Assembly (NCBI RefSeq): GCF_932526225.1
Contig: NC_064041.1
Location: forward strand, 4,765,546-4,829,545
Direction: 5' to 3'
From: Nematostella vectensis
Taxonomy: Eukaryota > Cnidaria > Anthozoa > Actiniaria > Edwardsiidae
DNA: 64,000 bases
Of the stretch, positions 23,153 to 33,060 are shown one piece after another. Below the pieces are notes generated by a model that was not told the DNA's origin, searched no databases, and saw only the letters and a program-made list of their open reading frames with translations. The translations under genes and the position numbers were made by a program. Numbering within the stretch: position 1 is the stretch's first letter; the number at the start of each line of letters is the position of its first letter.

Positions 23153-23835
23153 GCTGCAAACACACGAGAAAGGGAGGGGAAACGAACAACCCTCCTTCTA
23201 ACGACGCGAAGTCACGCTTCGGAGCGCCCTGGGGAAGTTTACGCGCAATCCGAATACCCGAAGGTTTACCGAGAACCGTCGTAAGTATTTTAATTAGTTC
23301 TGAAAATTAGGAGTATAATAAAATGACAAAATACCAACCTACAAATTTAGTGATTGATTGAAAAGGTAGCTTCTTTGGAATCAAATTCAAAAGTAAAGAG
23401 AGCTTCCTAAGGATATTTATTTGTATTTATCCTGAATTGGTTACACGAGACGCTATTTACTTTTTTTTCCGACTGCACTTCGATAGGTATTTGATGCTGT
23501 ATACTGAATTACACCAAAAAGGCACTTTTCTCGGGCGATTTGAAACCAAATACAAAGTTATCCTAACAAAAAGTGTTCCGCGTCACAAATATGTTAGCTA
23601 GTGCAACCTTGTCTGTCAATAGAAGAATTTTCTTTCGGGGCACCAAAAGAAGGGATTTTATTCATTGACAAAATACTTGACTTTTAATAAACGAAGAGCG
23701 AAGTTAAAGTAAAATCTTCTATTCCATATCGTTTTATTTATGTACGATAAAACACAAATAGTTTTTACCGCGTCCGTCAAGTCGTCCCAGTCCTTCTCGA
23801 CAAGAGAAGTGCATTATGGTCCCGTAAAATCCAAG
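23153..23835. promoter_or_regulatory. Divergent promoter region ADAM10 / MRPS2
   Basis: 683 bp separate the two start codons on opposite strands, so both promoters lie here. The MRPS2 start sits in the sequence AAGATGGCGGCCGC. AAGATGGCG is a YY1-type site common at 5' ends of mitochondrial and ribosomal genes; this is inference. No TATA box is evident. Confidence 0.5.
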
Positions 23836-26240
23836 ATGGCGGCCGCACTTACGAAACGAAGTTGGAACTTGCTTCGGTTTTCCCGTGAGAATTGTTTTTT
23901 GGCAGTGTTTAGTTATTATACCTGGCTACCAATAACTTAACATCCTTTAATTCTCAGGGTCTGTCATGCTGAGTTCCCTGAAAGCCTTACAGACGCGCAC
24001 AATATTGAGTGGAAGTATAAATTTGCTACAGAATATTAAGACCAAACCAAACTTCTCAACTATTGACAACAAGGAGCAGATAGTCGTCCCTGCAAGCGAG
24101 GGTAAGGACATTTACAATTTTAAAAACTCTGTGTGTGTGTTGCTTTTAATGCAGAGGATACTTTAGGGCCCATCAAGTCTATTTCTGCACAAGTCCCACT
24201 CCCTTGGCTCACTGTGTTACTCTTAATTTGTATAACTTATCTAAATAGGCATTTTGAAGGATTTTAAGTTAGTTGTATATGACTTTCATCAGTTATACTG
24301 GTGTGGAAGTTACTACTGGGCTTAGCTGTGAATCAAGTGCCCCCATGTGTGAATTGTTAGTAAGCCCTGCCAGGCTGGTAGCTGCCAGAGGGTTTATTGC
24401 GTCCCCAGTGGTTCTTTCACGTCCCTTAGATTCAGGTTAGTGTAGTGCAGCTTGAAGTGGCAGGGCCTCCAGGTTAGTGTCCTTATTTAAGAAGACTGTA
24501 AACACAGAAGAACAAGCTTTAACTCACTTGTGAAACAAATAAAAATGAAGGCATGATCTTGGGAAATTAGCCCAGTCAGAGTTAGAATTCAAAGCTAGTA
24601 CACAGTAGTGGCCCATGACCATGCTTCTATGTAGAAGCAGATACCATGACATGCCAGGGTCTGCAGGATAAGTCAGACTGGTGTCAGAAGCCATTTGAAG
24701 TGCCAGGAGAGACTGGACCCCTGGTTATCCTTATCCAAGTACTCAATTTAGACAGCCAGGTTTTATGCACCCAAGCCAATCTGTCCCAGATTTTGACCAG
24801 GAGCAAATCTGCCACACCGAACTGTTGCAGCTCTTTGTTTTGCTACAGTATTTTGTTGATATCTAACGTGCCCTTGTAAGCTATTATTTTCCTTCCATAT
24901 TTTACAGTAAGTCAAATTACATGATGAAATCTTAAAACAACCATCAAGCTTTAAATTTCATTAAGAATATTTAAAAAAATCAAATATCACAACATTTCTA
25001 AATTGCTGAAGCCGATGAAAGTCATATATGTATATCAACAGAATCAACAAGACCAGAAGAAGATGCTCTTAATCAGCAAGATTTCTTTGATGTCCATCAG
25101 CTTGTGTCATTAAGGGATTTGTTTGTTGCTGGGGTACACTATGGACATCATGAGGGATGCTGGAATCCACTGATGAAACCTTACCTGTACGGCACAAGAG
25201 AGCACTTCCACATTATTGACCTCAACCAGACTATCAAACACTTTAGGGTGAGACTATGGTACTTTGTGTACTTGTATGGCAATAGAGAGCACTCCCACAT
25301 TATTGACCTCAACCAGACAATCAAACACTTTTGGGTGAGACTATGGTACTTTGTGTACTTGTATGGCAATAGAGAGCACTTCCACATTATTGACTTTAAC
25401 CAGACTATCAAACACTTTAGGGTGAGACTGTGGTACCATATGTGCTTTTATGGCAATAGAGAGCACTTTCACATTATTGTCTGGTTGAGGTTATTGACCT
25501 CAACCAGACTATCAAACACTTTAGGGTGAGACTATGGTACTTTGTGTACTTGTATGGCAATAGAGAGCACTCCCACATTATTGACCTCAACCAGACAATC
25601 AAACACTTTTGGGTGAGTTTAACTTTGATGACAAGGGAAACTGTATGTTTTTAGGAAAGTATTTCCCTCCACATTATTTTAATATTTGCTCATAATGTAC
25701 TTTCTACACTAAATATATATACCAAATAAACTTTACTTATAAATGGACTTTTGATTTCACCAGCTTGCATTAGACGTGCTGTGCCATACAGTTTATCGTG
25801 GGGGCAAAGTCCTTTTCATCTCTTGCAAGCCACAGTTTGAAGAGCTCACCCAAAGCCTGGCGCGTGACAGTGGCGAATACTTTGTGACCCAAAGATGGCG
25901 GGGAGGAACCTTCACAAACTCCTACATGGTGCTGGAAACAAGGAACCTCCCAGATCTTGTGGTGTTTCTGCATGTCCCTTCTCTTGGGAGGAACGCCTTG
26001 GCCGTGAAGGAGACAGCTATGTGTAACATCCCCAGTATTGGCATAGTGGACAGTGACTGTAACCCTAATCTCATTATGTACCCCATCCCAGGCAATGATG
26101 ACATGCCATCCGCTGTACAGATGTACTGCAGAATATTCAAGTCTGCTGTTTTAACTGCTAAAGAAAAAAGAATGGCTCTGTTAGCCAATAGAAATATAAG
26201 GCTAACCTCAAAAGATGCTGAAGTTGAAGAGGAGTTTTAG
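23836..26240 (+). CDS. MRPS2: Mitochondrial small-subunit ribosomal protein uS2m (MRPS2)
   Basis: Protein of the mitochondrial ribosome small subunit, family uS2. Four exons join in phase: 23836-23884, 23958-24101, 25042-25247 and 25764-26240 (stop TAG), giving 291 residues. The N-terminus is basic and serine/leucine-rich, as expected of a mitochondrial presequence. Family motifs include LFVAGVHYGHHEGCWNP, HIIDLNQT, FFVTQRWRGG-like YFVTQRWRGGTFTN, IPSIGIVDSDCNPNLI and YPIPGNDD. The third exon ends KHFR and joins LALDVLCHTVYRGG exactly as in other uS2m proteins when the first of several GTGAGA donors is used. That exon end has been amplified into an 87-bp tandem array (next entry). It is divergent from ADAM10. 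Confidence 0.95.
25183..25618 (+). repeat. 87-bp tandem array containing the MRPS2 exon 3 donor
   Basis: The word CACATTATTGACCTCAACCA recurs at 25209, 25296, 25383, 25470 and 25574; the first three steps are exactly 87 bp and the last is 104 bp because of a short inverted insertion near 25485-25505. Each unit holds the last codons of exon 3 plus the donor TT(A/T)GG|GTGAG and some 30-60 bp of former intron. 87 is 29 codons and the frame stays open through four copies, so downstream donors would insert multiples of 29 residues. Confidence 0.92.
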
Positions 26241-26538
26241 CTTATTCATAAATCTTTGTAAATATACCCGAAAAATAATTAAAATGATAAAAAAGTTTAA
26301 AAAATCCTTTATCTGCTACAAATGTCGGGAAAGGTCTTCTATGGACTAAATGCCCGACAGTTTTCCAATCTATTCAAATAAGCCAGTAAATTGAGTGAGT
26401 TAAATTCGTCCTATATTTGTTTAGAAAGGGCAAGCAATTCTGAATTGTTTTTCCTTGCTCGTATACACCATAAAATCGCTATTTTTGTGACACTTCAATT
26501 TTATCTGCTTCAATAACACAGTCTGGAAAGGTGTTTAT

Positions 26539-26540
<2 letters not shown>

Positions 26541-26588
<48 letters not shown>
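26541..26588. repeat. Homopolymer run of 48 G
   Basis: An uninterrupted run of G between MRPS2 and the next repeat. Its true length in the genome is doubtful, since such runs are commonly miscounted in sequencing. Confidence 0.8.
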
Positions 26589-26589
<1 letters not shown>

Positions 26590-26639
26590 GGAACAAACTC
26601 GGATAAAAACAGACGTGGGTGATCGTCGGCAAAATCTAT

Positions 26640-27010
26640 TTTAACCACAGGTTACCCAAGCATTCGGTTTGTTGTCTAGTCACAAGAGAATTTGTATAGT
26701 GATGAAAAAATGTAAATTAAAGAAAATAGACTGTTTTTGGGATCTTTCCTGAGTATCATGGGCCCATTTTACTTATTTGTTTCCACTTCAGCACCCATAC
26801 AAGACTTCTCTCGTCTTGTATGGGTGCTGTATGGAAACAAATGAGTAAAATGAATGAGAAAAATGAAATTTGAGAGATCCCAAAAAAAGACAAGAATAAA
26901 GTGAGTCCACTATGAAGTCTATTTCCTTTAATTTTCCATTTTTTCATCACTATACAAATTCTCTTGCGTACTAGAATACAGACCTAGTGCTTGGGTTACC
27001 TGTGTTTTAA
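26640..27010. mobile_element. MITE with long inverted repeats
   Basis: TTAACCACAGGTTACCCAAG on the left and its near-complement CTTGGGTTACCTGTGTTTTAA on the right flank a long hairpin with matched words GAGAATTTGTATAGTGATG / CATCACTATACAAATTCTC and a central AGCACCCATACAAGA / TCTTGTATGGGTGCT. Confidence 0.85.
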
Positions 27011-27192
27011 CCCTAAGGGATGGCACCTGGGGCCTGTGGGCGGCAGCGGCTTCTGTTCTAAAGCGCGCGCATTTTTCGAATCGTGATCTAAACAATGGTT
27101 GCTATAGTTTCTTTTTGTGTACGTCAATGATAATTCTTATTCCAAGCCTGAACCTTGTCAATGAAAGACTGTCGCCGCTTTTTCCAGACAAA

Positions 27193-30100
27193 ATGTCTCA
27201 TAACCGAAGAAACGGTGGGCCCAGGCCCACAGGATGCACTAAAGGTGAGTTTTGGACGAGCTACCCATCGCGGGATTCGTGCGAGTGTCCCGCGACTTTT
27301 TCGGCCGTTTTTAACCATTTAATTTGAGTATATTTGAATGAAATACTTAAAGGCGCATTGTCACCAGTTTACTTCCAGCCGATTTCGTAACAATATCCGA
27401 TGATTTTTAATGGAGAACGCGAAAAATACCTTAAAATATTGAAAGCAGTGTGTTTAGTGGATTTTTCTTTGAGGATCTGATTGATAATTTAAGGCGGATG
27501 GCCTGTTTAATATCTCGGATTTTAATAGATTCTTTTGTTTTTTAACGGTTGAGGTTTCCGTCGGACCTCCGGAAGTAAACTAGTGACAATCGGCGGCTTA
27601 GGGAAGGGTAAAGAAAAAGGAACAAGATCCTCACATCCAAGACTCAGATGTGTTTTTTAGTTATTAATTATTTGTATACTAATTTTTCAATTTTCTTTAA
27701 CAGCCTCAAAGATCCGGGAGTTAGTAAGTACATCTGGACTTGTTTTCTAAATGTAGAGATCCGCTTTTATAATGAGCTGGTTTGTCCGCAGATGTCGGCC
27801 TTGGATTATGCTAATCGTGCTATCCGAAGCTTGAATAACGAACTCAGAAAACTTGGGGTATGTATTTGACGCATTCAAATTCATTCATAATTTATGATTA
27901 ATTCTTACGGAAACGCGCCAATATTTCTAGGCTAAAAATGATACCTTGGAATATGATCTACAAGACGGGAATCGGTGAGTATCCAAATTTTACTCATTTT
28001 AATTTAAGCTGTTAAATATGATTATATATCAAGAATTCTCCAATACATTTATATTTTTAAAGGCTCCTAACAGAAGAGCAAAGGAATGCAGAGCTCTTTC
28101 TCAAGAAGCAGGTAAAACCAATAGAATAAGATTGAGTAGTAACTGATTAATAATCAGTTAACTGTGGAAATCTTTGCGCACAAAATGTCATCGTATCCTC
28201 ATCATCATATAAACCTTTTGCGCGCTATACTATGTCCTGCATTCACAAAGACTGCACTACGAAGAATAGGGCGAAAAGGGCCAGCTAGAAGGCAAGCAAG
28301 TTCATAATCGTTTATGATCATGTGCATTGTAGGATAAAGGCAAGATGCTGGCCAAGCTCCAAGAACTGTAAGTATGCATTTCTGATCAGTTTTTGCGGTA
28401 GAAAGAGACATTTTCCAGCTATTAATATATTTTTTCCTTCAGGAAGTTACAGAAAGTCTTCATACAGCATTTACTGAAAGCCATGTTAGAGAAGGTAAGG
28501 CCCACTGACGGAGAGACAGACAGACAGACGGACGGACGGACGGACGGATACATGCTCTCCCCCCCCCCCAGTTCATTTTCAAATTTACAAGGAAATGACC
28601 GGTTGGGTTGGCTGTGCCCCCTCCCCCCCCATTATTTTCTAAATGTCCCTTGTATTGTTCCCCCCCACCTTCCAGCTCCATTTCTTTAATGTCTGATACA
28701 GCCCAGTTTTACTGGCAGATTGAATGCCTATCTAACAGACTTCTCGGTGTTTCAGGTCCTGTCTGCATCGGCCCCAGCTCTTGCCGTAAGGTAGGGGGAT
28801 AATTAAGTTATGAATGTTCTTGTTCATTTATTTTGACAATGCACTGATTACATTTTATTATTTTTTTAGAGAAGAGAAAAACCTCCAGTCCTTCAGTGAT
28901 GGGCTACAGGAAGAAAAGGTATTAAAATATTCTACATATTTCATATCCATGTAAGAAATGATACTGAATATGCCTCTGTTTGTCAGGAGAAGTTTGCGGC
29001 ACAAATTGCAGAGCAGGCAAAAAACAATGCCGCAAAAGACGCGTAAGTTGGTACTTAGTTCTTCCAAAGTAAAGATTATTCTTAACTTCATTCTCTCTTG
29101 TTTTGATTTCAACAGACTTCTCGCGGTACTGAAGGGAGAAATTAAACAGGCGAAGATTCGTTCACACGCAGTAAGTCACGTCGCGAATAAGACCCGTTCA
29201 CACGCAGTAAGTCACATCGCGCATAAGACCCGTCCACACGCAGTAAGTCACATCGCGCATAAGACTCGTCCACACGTAGTAAGTCACATCGCAAAAAAGA
29301 CCAGTTCACACGCAGTAAGTCACCTCGCGAATAAAACCCGTTCACACGCAGTAAGTCACCTCGCGAATAAAACCCGTTCACACGCAGTAAGTCACATCGC
29401 GAATAAGACTCGTCCGCACGCAGTAAGTCACCTCGCGAATAAAACCCGTTCACACGCAGTAAGTCACATCGCGAATAAGACTCGTCCACACGTAGTAAGT
29501 CACATCGCAAAAAAGACCAGTTCACACGCAGTAAGTCACCTCGCGAATAAAACCCGTTCACACGCAGTAAGTCACATCGCAAATAAGACCTGTTCACACG
29601 CAGTAAGTCACTACGCGAGTAAGACTCGTCAACAAGCAATTAGTCACATCGGGAATAAGACTTGTCCACACGCAGTAAGTCACATCACGAATAAGACTTG
29701 TCCACACGCAGTAAGTCACCTCGCGAATAAAACCCGTTCACACGCAGTAAGTCACATCGCGCATAAGACTCGTCCACACGTAGTAAGTCACATCGCAAAA
29801 AAGACCAGTTCACACGCAGTAAGTTACCTCGCGAATAAAACCCGTTCACACGCAGTAAGTCACATCGCAAATAAGACCTGTTCACACGCAGTAAGTCACA
29901 TCGCGAATAAGACTCGTCCGCACGCATTAAGTCTTACAGCGAATAAGAACCGCCCACAAACACTTAGTCTTACAGCGAGTAAAACCCGTCCATGCATAGT
30001 AACTCTTACAGTAAACTAAAAGCTAGGGTGCCTCAGATCAAGTATGGCGAATTAATGGCAATTGTTATTTTAGTGCACCGCCGAGAGCCAGACTTGCTCT

Positions 30101-30517
30101 CCATCTACAACAAGCGTGGAGAGTGGATGCACTACTGAATGCGCCGAGGCTGACGTCCAGGCCACTAGTGAAGTGACAGTGGTGTCAGTTGAGACACAAA
30201 CGGATGTTGTACCAGAGGTAATTAGACATTAGGTACCAGCATTTATAACAGGTTGCAGCTATTTTTATTATTATTTTTTAGTCTTCTCCTTTTAGTAACG
30301 ATCCTTAATCGATTTTGTTGTTGCATTAGACCCTGCACCCCAAACAAATTGCGATACTTATAAGTATTATTTCTTTGTTTTTAAAACATTATTTTCATTG
30401 TTGTTTTCTTTTCCTATATAGAGACGCCCAAACCGTGCAATTCGTGCATGGCAAAGCTTCCGTGAGCACCTTCGTGACCTGCGCAACCGCCTTCTCCACG
30501 GATCTGATACATCTTAA
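27193..30517 (+). CDS. Unrecognised coiled-coil protein with many small exons
   Basis: Thirteen exons join in phase: 27193-27244, 27704-27723, 27759-27857, 27931-27974, 28063-28111, 28333-28367, 28443-28494, 28756-28790, 28870-28918, 28987-29042, 29116-29170, 30074-30217 and 30422-30517. The minimal product is 261 residues. I do not recognise the family. The N-terminus is basic with Gly/Pro; residues from about 25 to 180 are charged and helical (for example YANRAIRSLNNELRKLG, EKFAAQIAEQAKNNAAKDA), typical of coiled coils. A threonine/serine/valine-rich acidic segment follows, and the protein ends in the basic helix RAIRAWQSFREHLRDLRNRL. Several exons are only 20-56 nt. Exon 11 ends inside a 36-bp splice-donor array. 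The frame is also open upstream of the chosen ATG, so the start is not certain. Confidence 0.75.
27347..27600. mobile_element. MITE with TTAAAGGCGC / GGCGGCTTA ends (copy 2)
   Basis: Second copy of the family at 14513-14763, in the opposite orientation, with the ends CATTGTCACCAGTTTACTTCC and GGAAGTAAACTAGTGACAAT. It lies in intron 1 of the coiled-coil gene. Confidence 0.85.
28555..28685. repeat. Poly-C repeat fragment in intron 7
   Basis: C runs separated by GGAAATGACCGGTTGGG and TTGTATTGTTCCCCCC, matching the interior of the poly-C MITE family (10087-10276). A short (ACGG)n tract of about 20 bp precedes it near 28526-28548. Terminal repeats are not clear. Confidence 0.5.
29157..29995 (+). 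repeat. 36-bp minisatellite, each unit carrying a splice donor
   Basis: About 24 units of 36 bp. The core word CACACGCAGTAAGTCAC contains GCA|GTAAGT, a strong donor matching the end of exon 11 at 29170. Some units read GTAGTAAGTCAC; a few have lost the donor (for example GCAATTAGTC near 29636, GCATTAAGTC near 29925). 36 bp is 12 codons and the frame is open through the whole array, reading as SHAVSHIANKTR-type repeats. Variants (IAHK, IAKK, LANK, IANK) recur in the same order, so multi-unit blocks were also duplicated. Because exon 11 ends in phase 0 and the next exon starts in phase 0, any donor gives an in-frame product. Confidence 0.95.
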
Positions 30518-33060
30518 ACGGCCTTCAGTGGTAGCTAGCACACCTTGAGATACACCCTACAGCAACTATTCTACTCCACACTGCTCCTCAGTGTGCTAGC
30601 TACCACAACAAGCATACCATCAGTGAGTGCAACACCCTTAAAAATCCAAGACATCCGTGTGTTATACAGTAGGTGCTCCGTGTGTTATACACTACGTGCT
30701 AAATGGATAAAATGGGGGGGGGGGCTGATTTTTTTGGGGTGTTGTCTTTTCTATATAATTTGACCAAGTGTCAAATCAGACTTCTTGATTCAACGAGTCT
30801 TAGGGGCAGTTTTTGGCATTTACAGGAGTCCAGGATACGTATCAAGTCACGTTTCATCTATGGAATGCAACCCTGTATACACCCTCAAAACATCTTTAAA
30901 TGGTTTCCGCTATATGCTTATGTTCCATATTTGAAATCATTGACAGAAAACTTTTTAATGCTACAAGCACTCATTCTCCGTCATCAATATCCTCACTCAT
31001 ACCTGATTTGCTGTCTTCCTCTCTCTTTCTTTTCGTTCTGCTCTTTTCACGCTTGGTGAAAAACAAAAAGCCTTTTGCTTCTTCTGTGTCATATATAGCT
31101 TCAACCTTTATCAACTTGGCAACCCGGCTTTGGTCGCACCTTCGAGAAATTGAGTGCCTTCACTCTATCTGAATTTATATTTTTAGCCAATTCCTTCCCC
31201 TCCACTTTCTGATCAGCTTGCAGCTAATCTCTTGCTCGCGTTCCCCTGACGTCTGGAGAAGAGGGGGGGGGGGGGGCACCCAAAATATGGGGAAGCATAA
31301 GGTCTGGAGAAGAGGGGGGGGGCATGGAAAATTTTGTTCCACCTAAAGGGGGGGGGGGCAACAAATTTTTTTCCTTACTTTTATCAAAATCCTCACGCTC
31401 CCCCCCGGGATAATAAATGAACTTTCCCTTAGAAGTATTAATAACTACAGTATTATTAATGGTGGAATTACAGCTTTGGCTTTATTTGATTCTTTAGGTT
31501 GAAAAAAACATGAACAAAAAATAATTATGCTGATTAATAACCATCTACGCTTTCCATTGCTTTCAGGGAGATGGCCTGTGTCGCTGTAGGATGTGATAAA
31601 TTGATGAATTTTGAATAATTTTTATCTGCAATAATGTATTTTTGAAAGCATATTTTTTTAGACTTGATTAAGAAAATAATGAATTGTAAATGTGCGATGG
31701 TCCGTAGAGACTAAGTAAAAATCAGTTTGTTCTAACTGAGGACATCTAACACATGACAGATGTCCTGCTAGGACCCCGGTGAGGGGTAGGGGCGGGAAGG
31801 TATTCCGCGTAACCACGTATTTTACACGTGGGCCCAAATATACAGGGTATTAGCAGGAGCACAAACATCATGTGCTAGATGTCCTAATTGAAAAATAAAA
31901 CATTAAAATACTACCTGTCTCTTATCTTTGTCTGCGCGGGTTTGAGTAATTCTACAAGGAATTTTTTCCCTACATTTGCAATCCAACCCTCGCAGCAGTT
32001 TCGATACTCAAAGCATTTCCTCTTGGATCATGGCAAGTAATTTTTGTTTTACGAATCCTTTTCCTTTTGGTTACATCCAGTTAAAGCTACCCTGGATTTC
32101 AGAGACTAAAGTTTTACAGATCCCTTTCGGGCCATTTTCAGTTATGAACACGCCGACAAATTTTAATAATTAAATAATAATACCTGAGAACCCTTAAACA
32201 CGAACGCGCACTATAAAAGGGAATTGGCTAGGGCAAGCTGACATTCGTCATTTGACATCACTGAGTCCAGATCTCCGTGGAGAGGTACCAAAATGCTACA
32301 ATAGAGTTCTAGAGTGGCCGATGACACACTATTGAAGCAAACATAGCCTTATTTTTAAATTCAAACTAGCGCGCGATGTGTTTGATTTCTCAAGTACAAT
32401 TTTTGCTCTTGTTTGTGTAAATGGACTCCAAACACTGTCCCCAATATTCCTTATAGCTCTTTAACACTCTTTTGTACTTAAAAGTTGTCGTAGTTTGTCG
32501 TACGGCTTTACTTTTAGCAAGTTTTCTTACGGCGGTTTTCAGAGGTCCGCACACAATAAAGTCTAGTTGCGAATGAAAACGACTTGCGCGAGAGCTTGCG
32601 AAAAAGGAGGCGGAGCTATCCCTTTTAAGGTTGGTGACGTAAGCGCAACACAAGTGAGAATCTGTCAAACACAAGCACAAGCGCAAGAAAATCAAGCAGT
32701 TGCGTTCTCTTGCGCTCTTATGTTCTAGTGAGAATGGGAAAACTACGTGCGTTCCGCTTGCGCTTACGTCTAAGTGAGGACCAACCTTTATAGTGCGCGT
32801 TCGTGTTTAAATAGAGGGAGGGATAGTTAGAATATGCTGGTTCCGCTTTGTGGCAGTGCAAAATTACCCAGAAGCCCCCAGGGCGAGGCTGCGCTTTCCA
32901 ATCTTCCAAATCACACTATGAGCCTACTGAGCCTGTAACTCAGCGGTATAACCCGTGAAAACAATATGGCGGCGTTGGGAGTGCCGAGAAAATGTGAATC
33001 GCATTATCCTTAATTCACCAAGTATCCACCCTGAGAACCTAGGAGCATACGTACTTTGCC
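30518..33060. other. Intergenic, no gene seen
   Basis: No supported exon. Contains the 3' untranslated region of the coiled-coil gene, G-rich tracts at 30714-30723 and 31260-31360 (AGAAGAGGGGGGG type, twice), and a 618-bp inverted-repeat element at 32194-32811. The FAAH2-like promoter should lie just above 33061. Confidence 0.45.
32194..32811. mobile_element. Inverted-repeat element of 618 bp
   Basis: Ends TTAAACACGAACGCGCACTA and TAGTGCGCGTTCGTGTTTAA are perfect inverted repeats of about 26 bp (TTAAACACGAACGCGCACTA plus TAAAGG). The interior has repeated words of the type AAGCGCAAG / CTTGCGCTT and no transposase. Confidence 0.85.

Noticed and set aside
23740-23940. Upstream frame overlapping MRPS2 exon 1
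   Set aside because: It reads through the donor at 23885; the shorter ATG at 23836 with splicing to 23958 gives the phase-consistent protein.
29142-29639. 165-codon minus-strand frame of YSRCDLLRV-type repeats
   Set aside because: It is the antisense of the 36-bp donor array. A unit of 12 codons keeps every frame open once one unit is open, so length is not evidence of coding.
29157-29995. CRISPR-like appearance (regular short repeats)
   Set aside because: Units are contiguous 36-bp tandem repeats without unique spacers, in an animal gene; this is a minisatellite.
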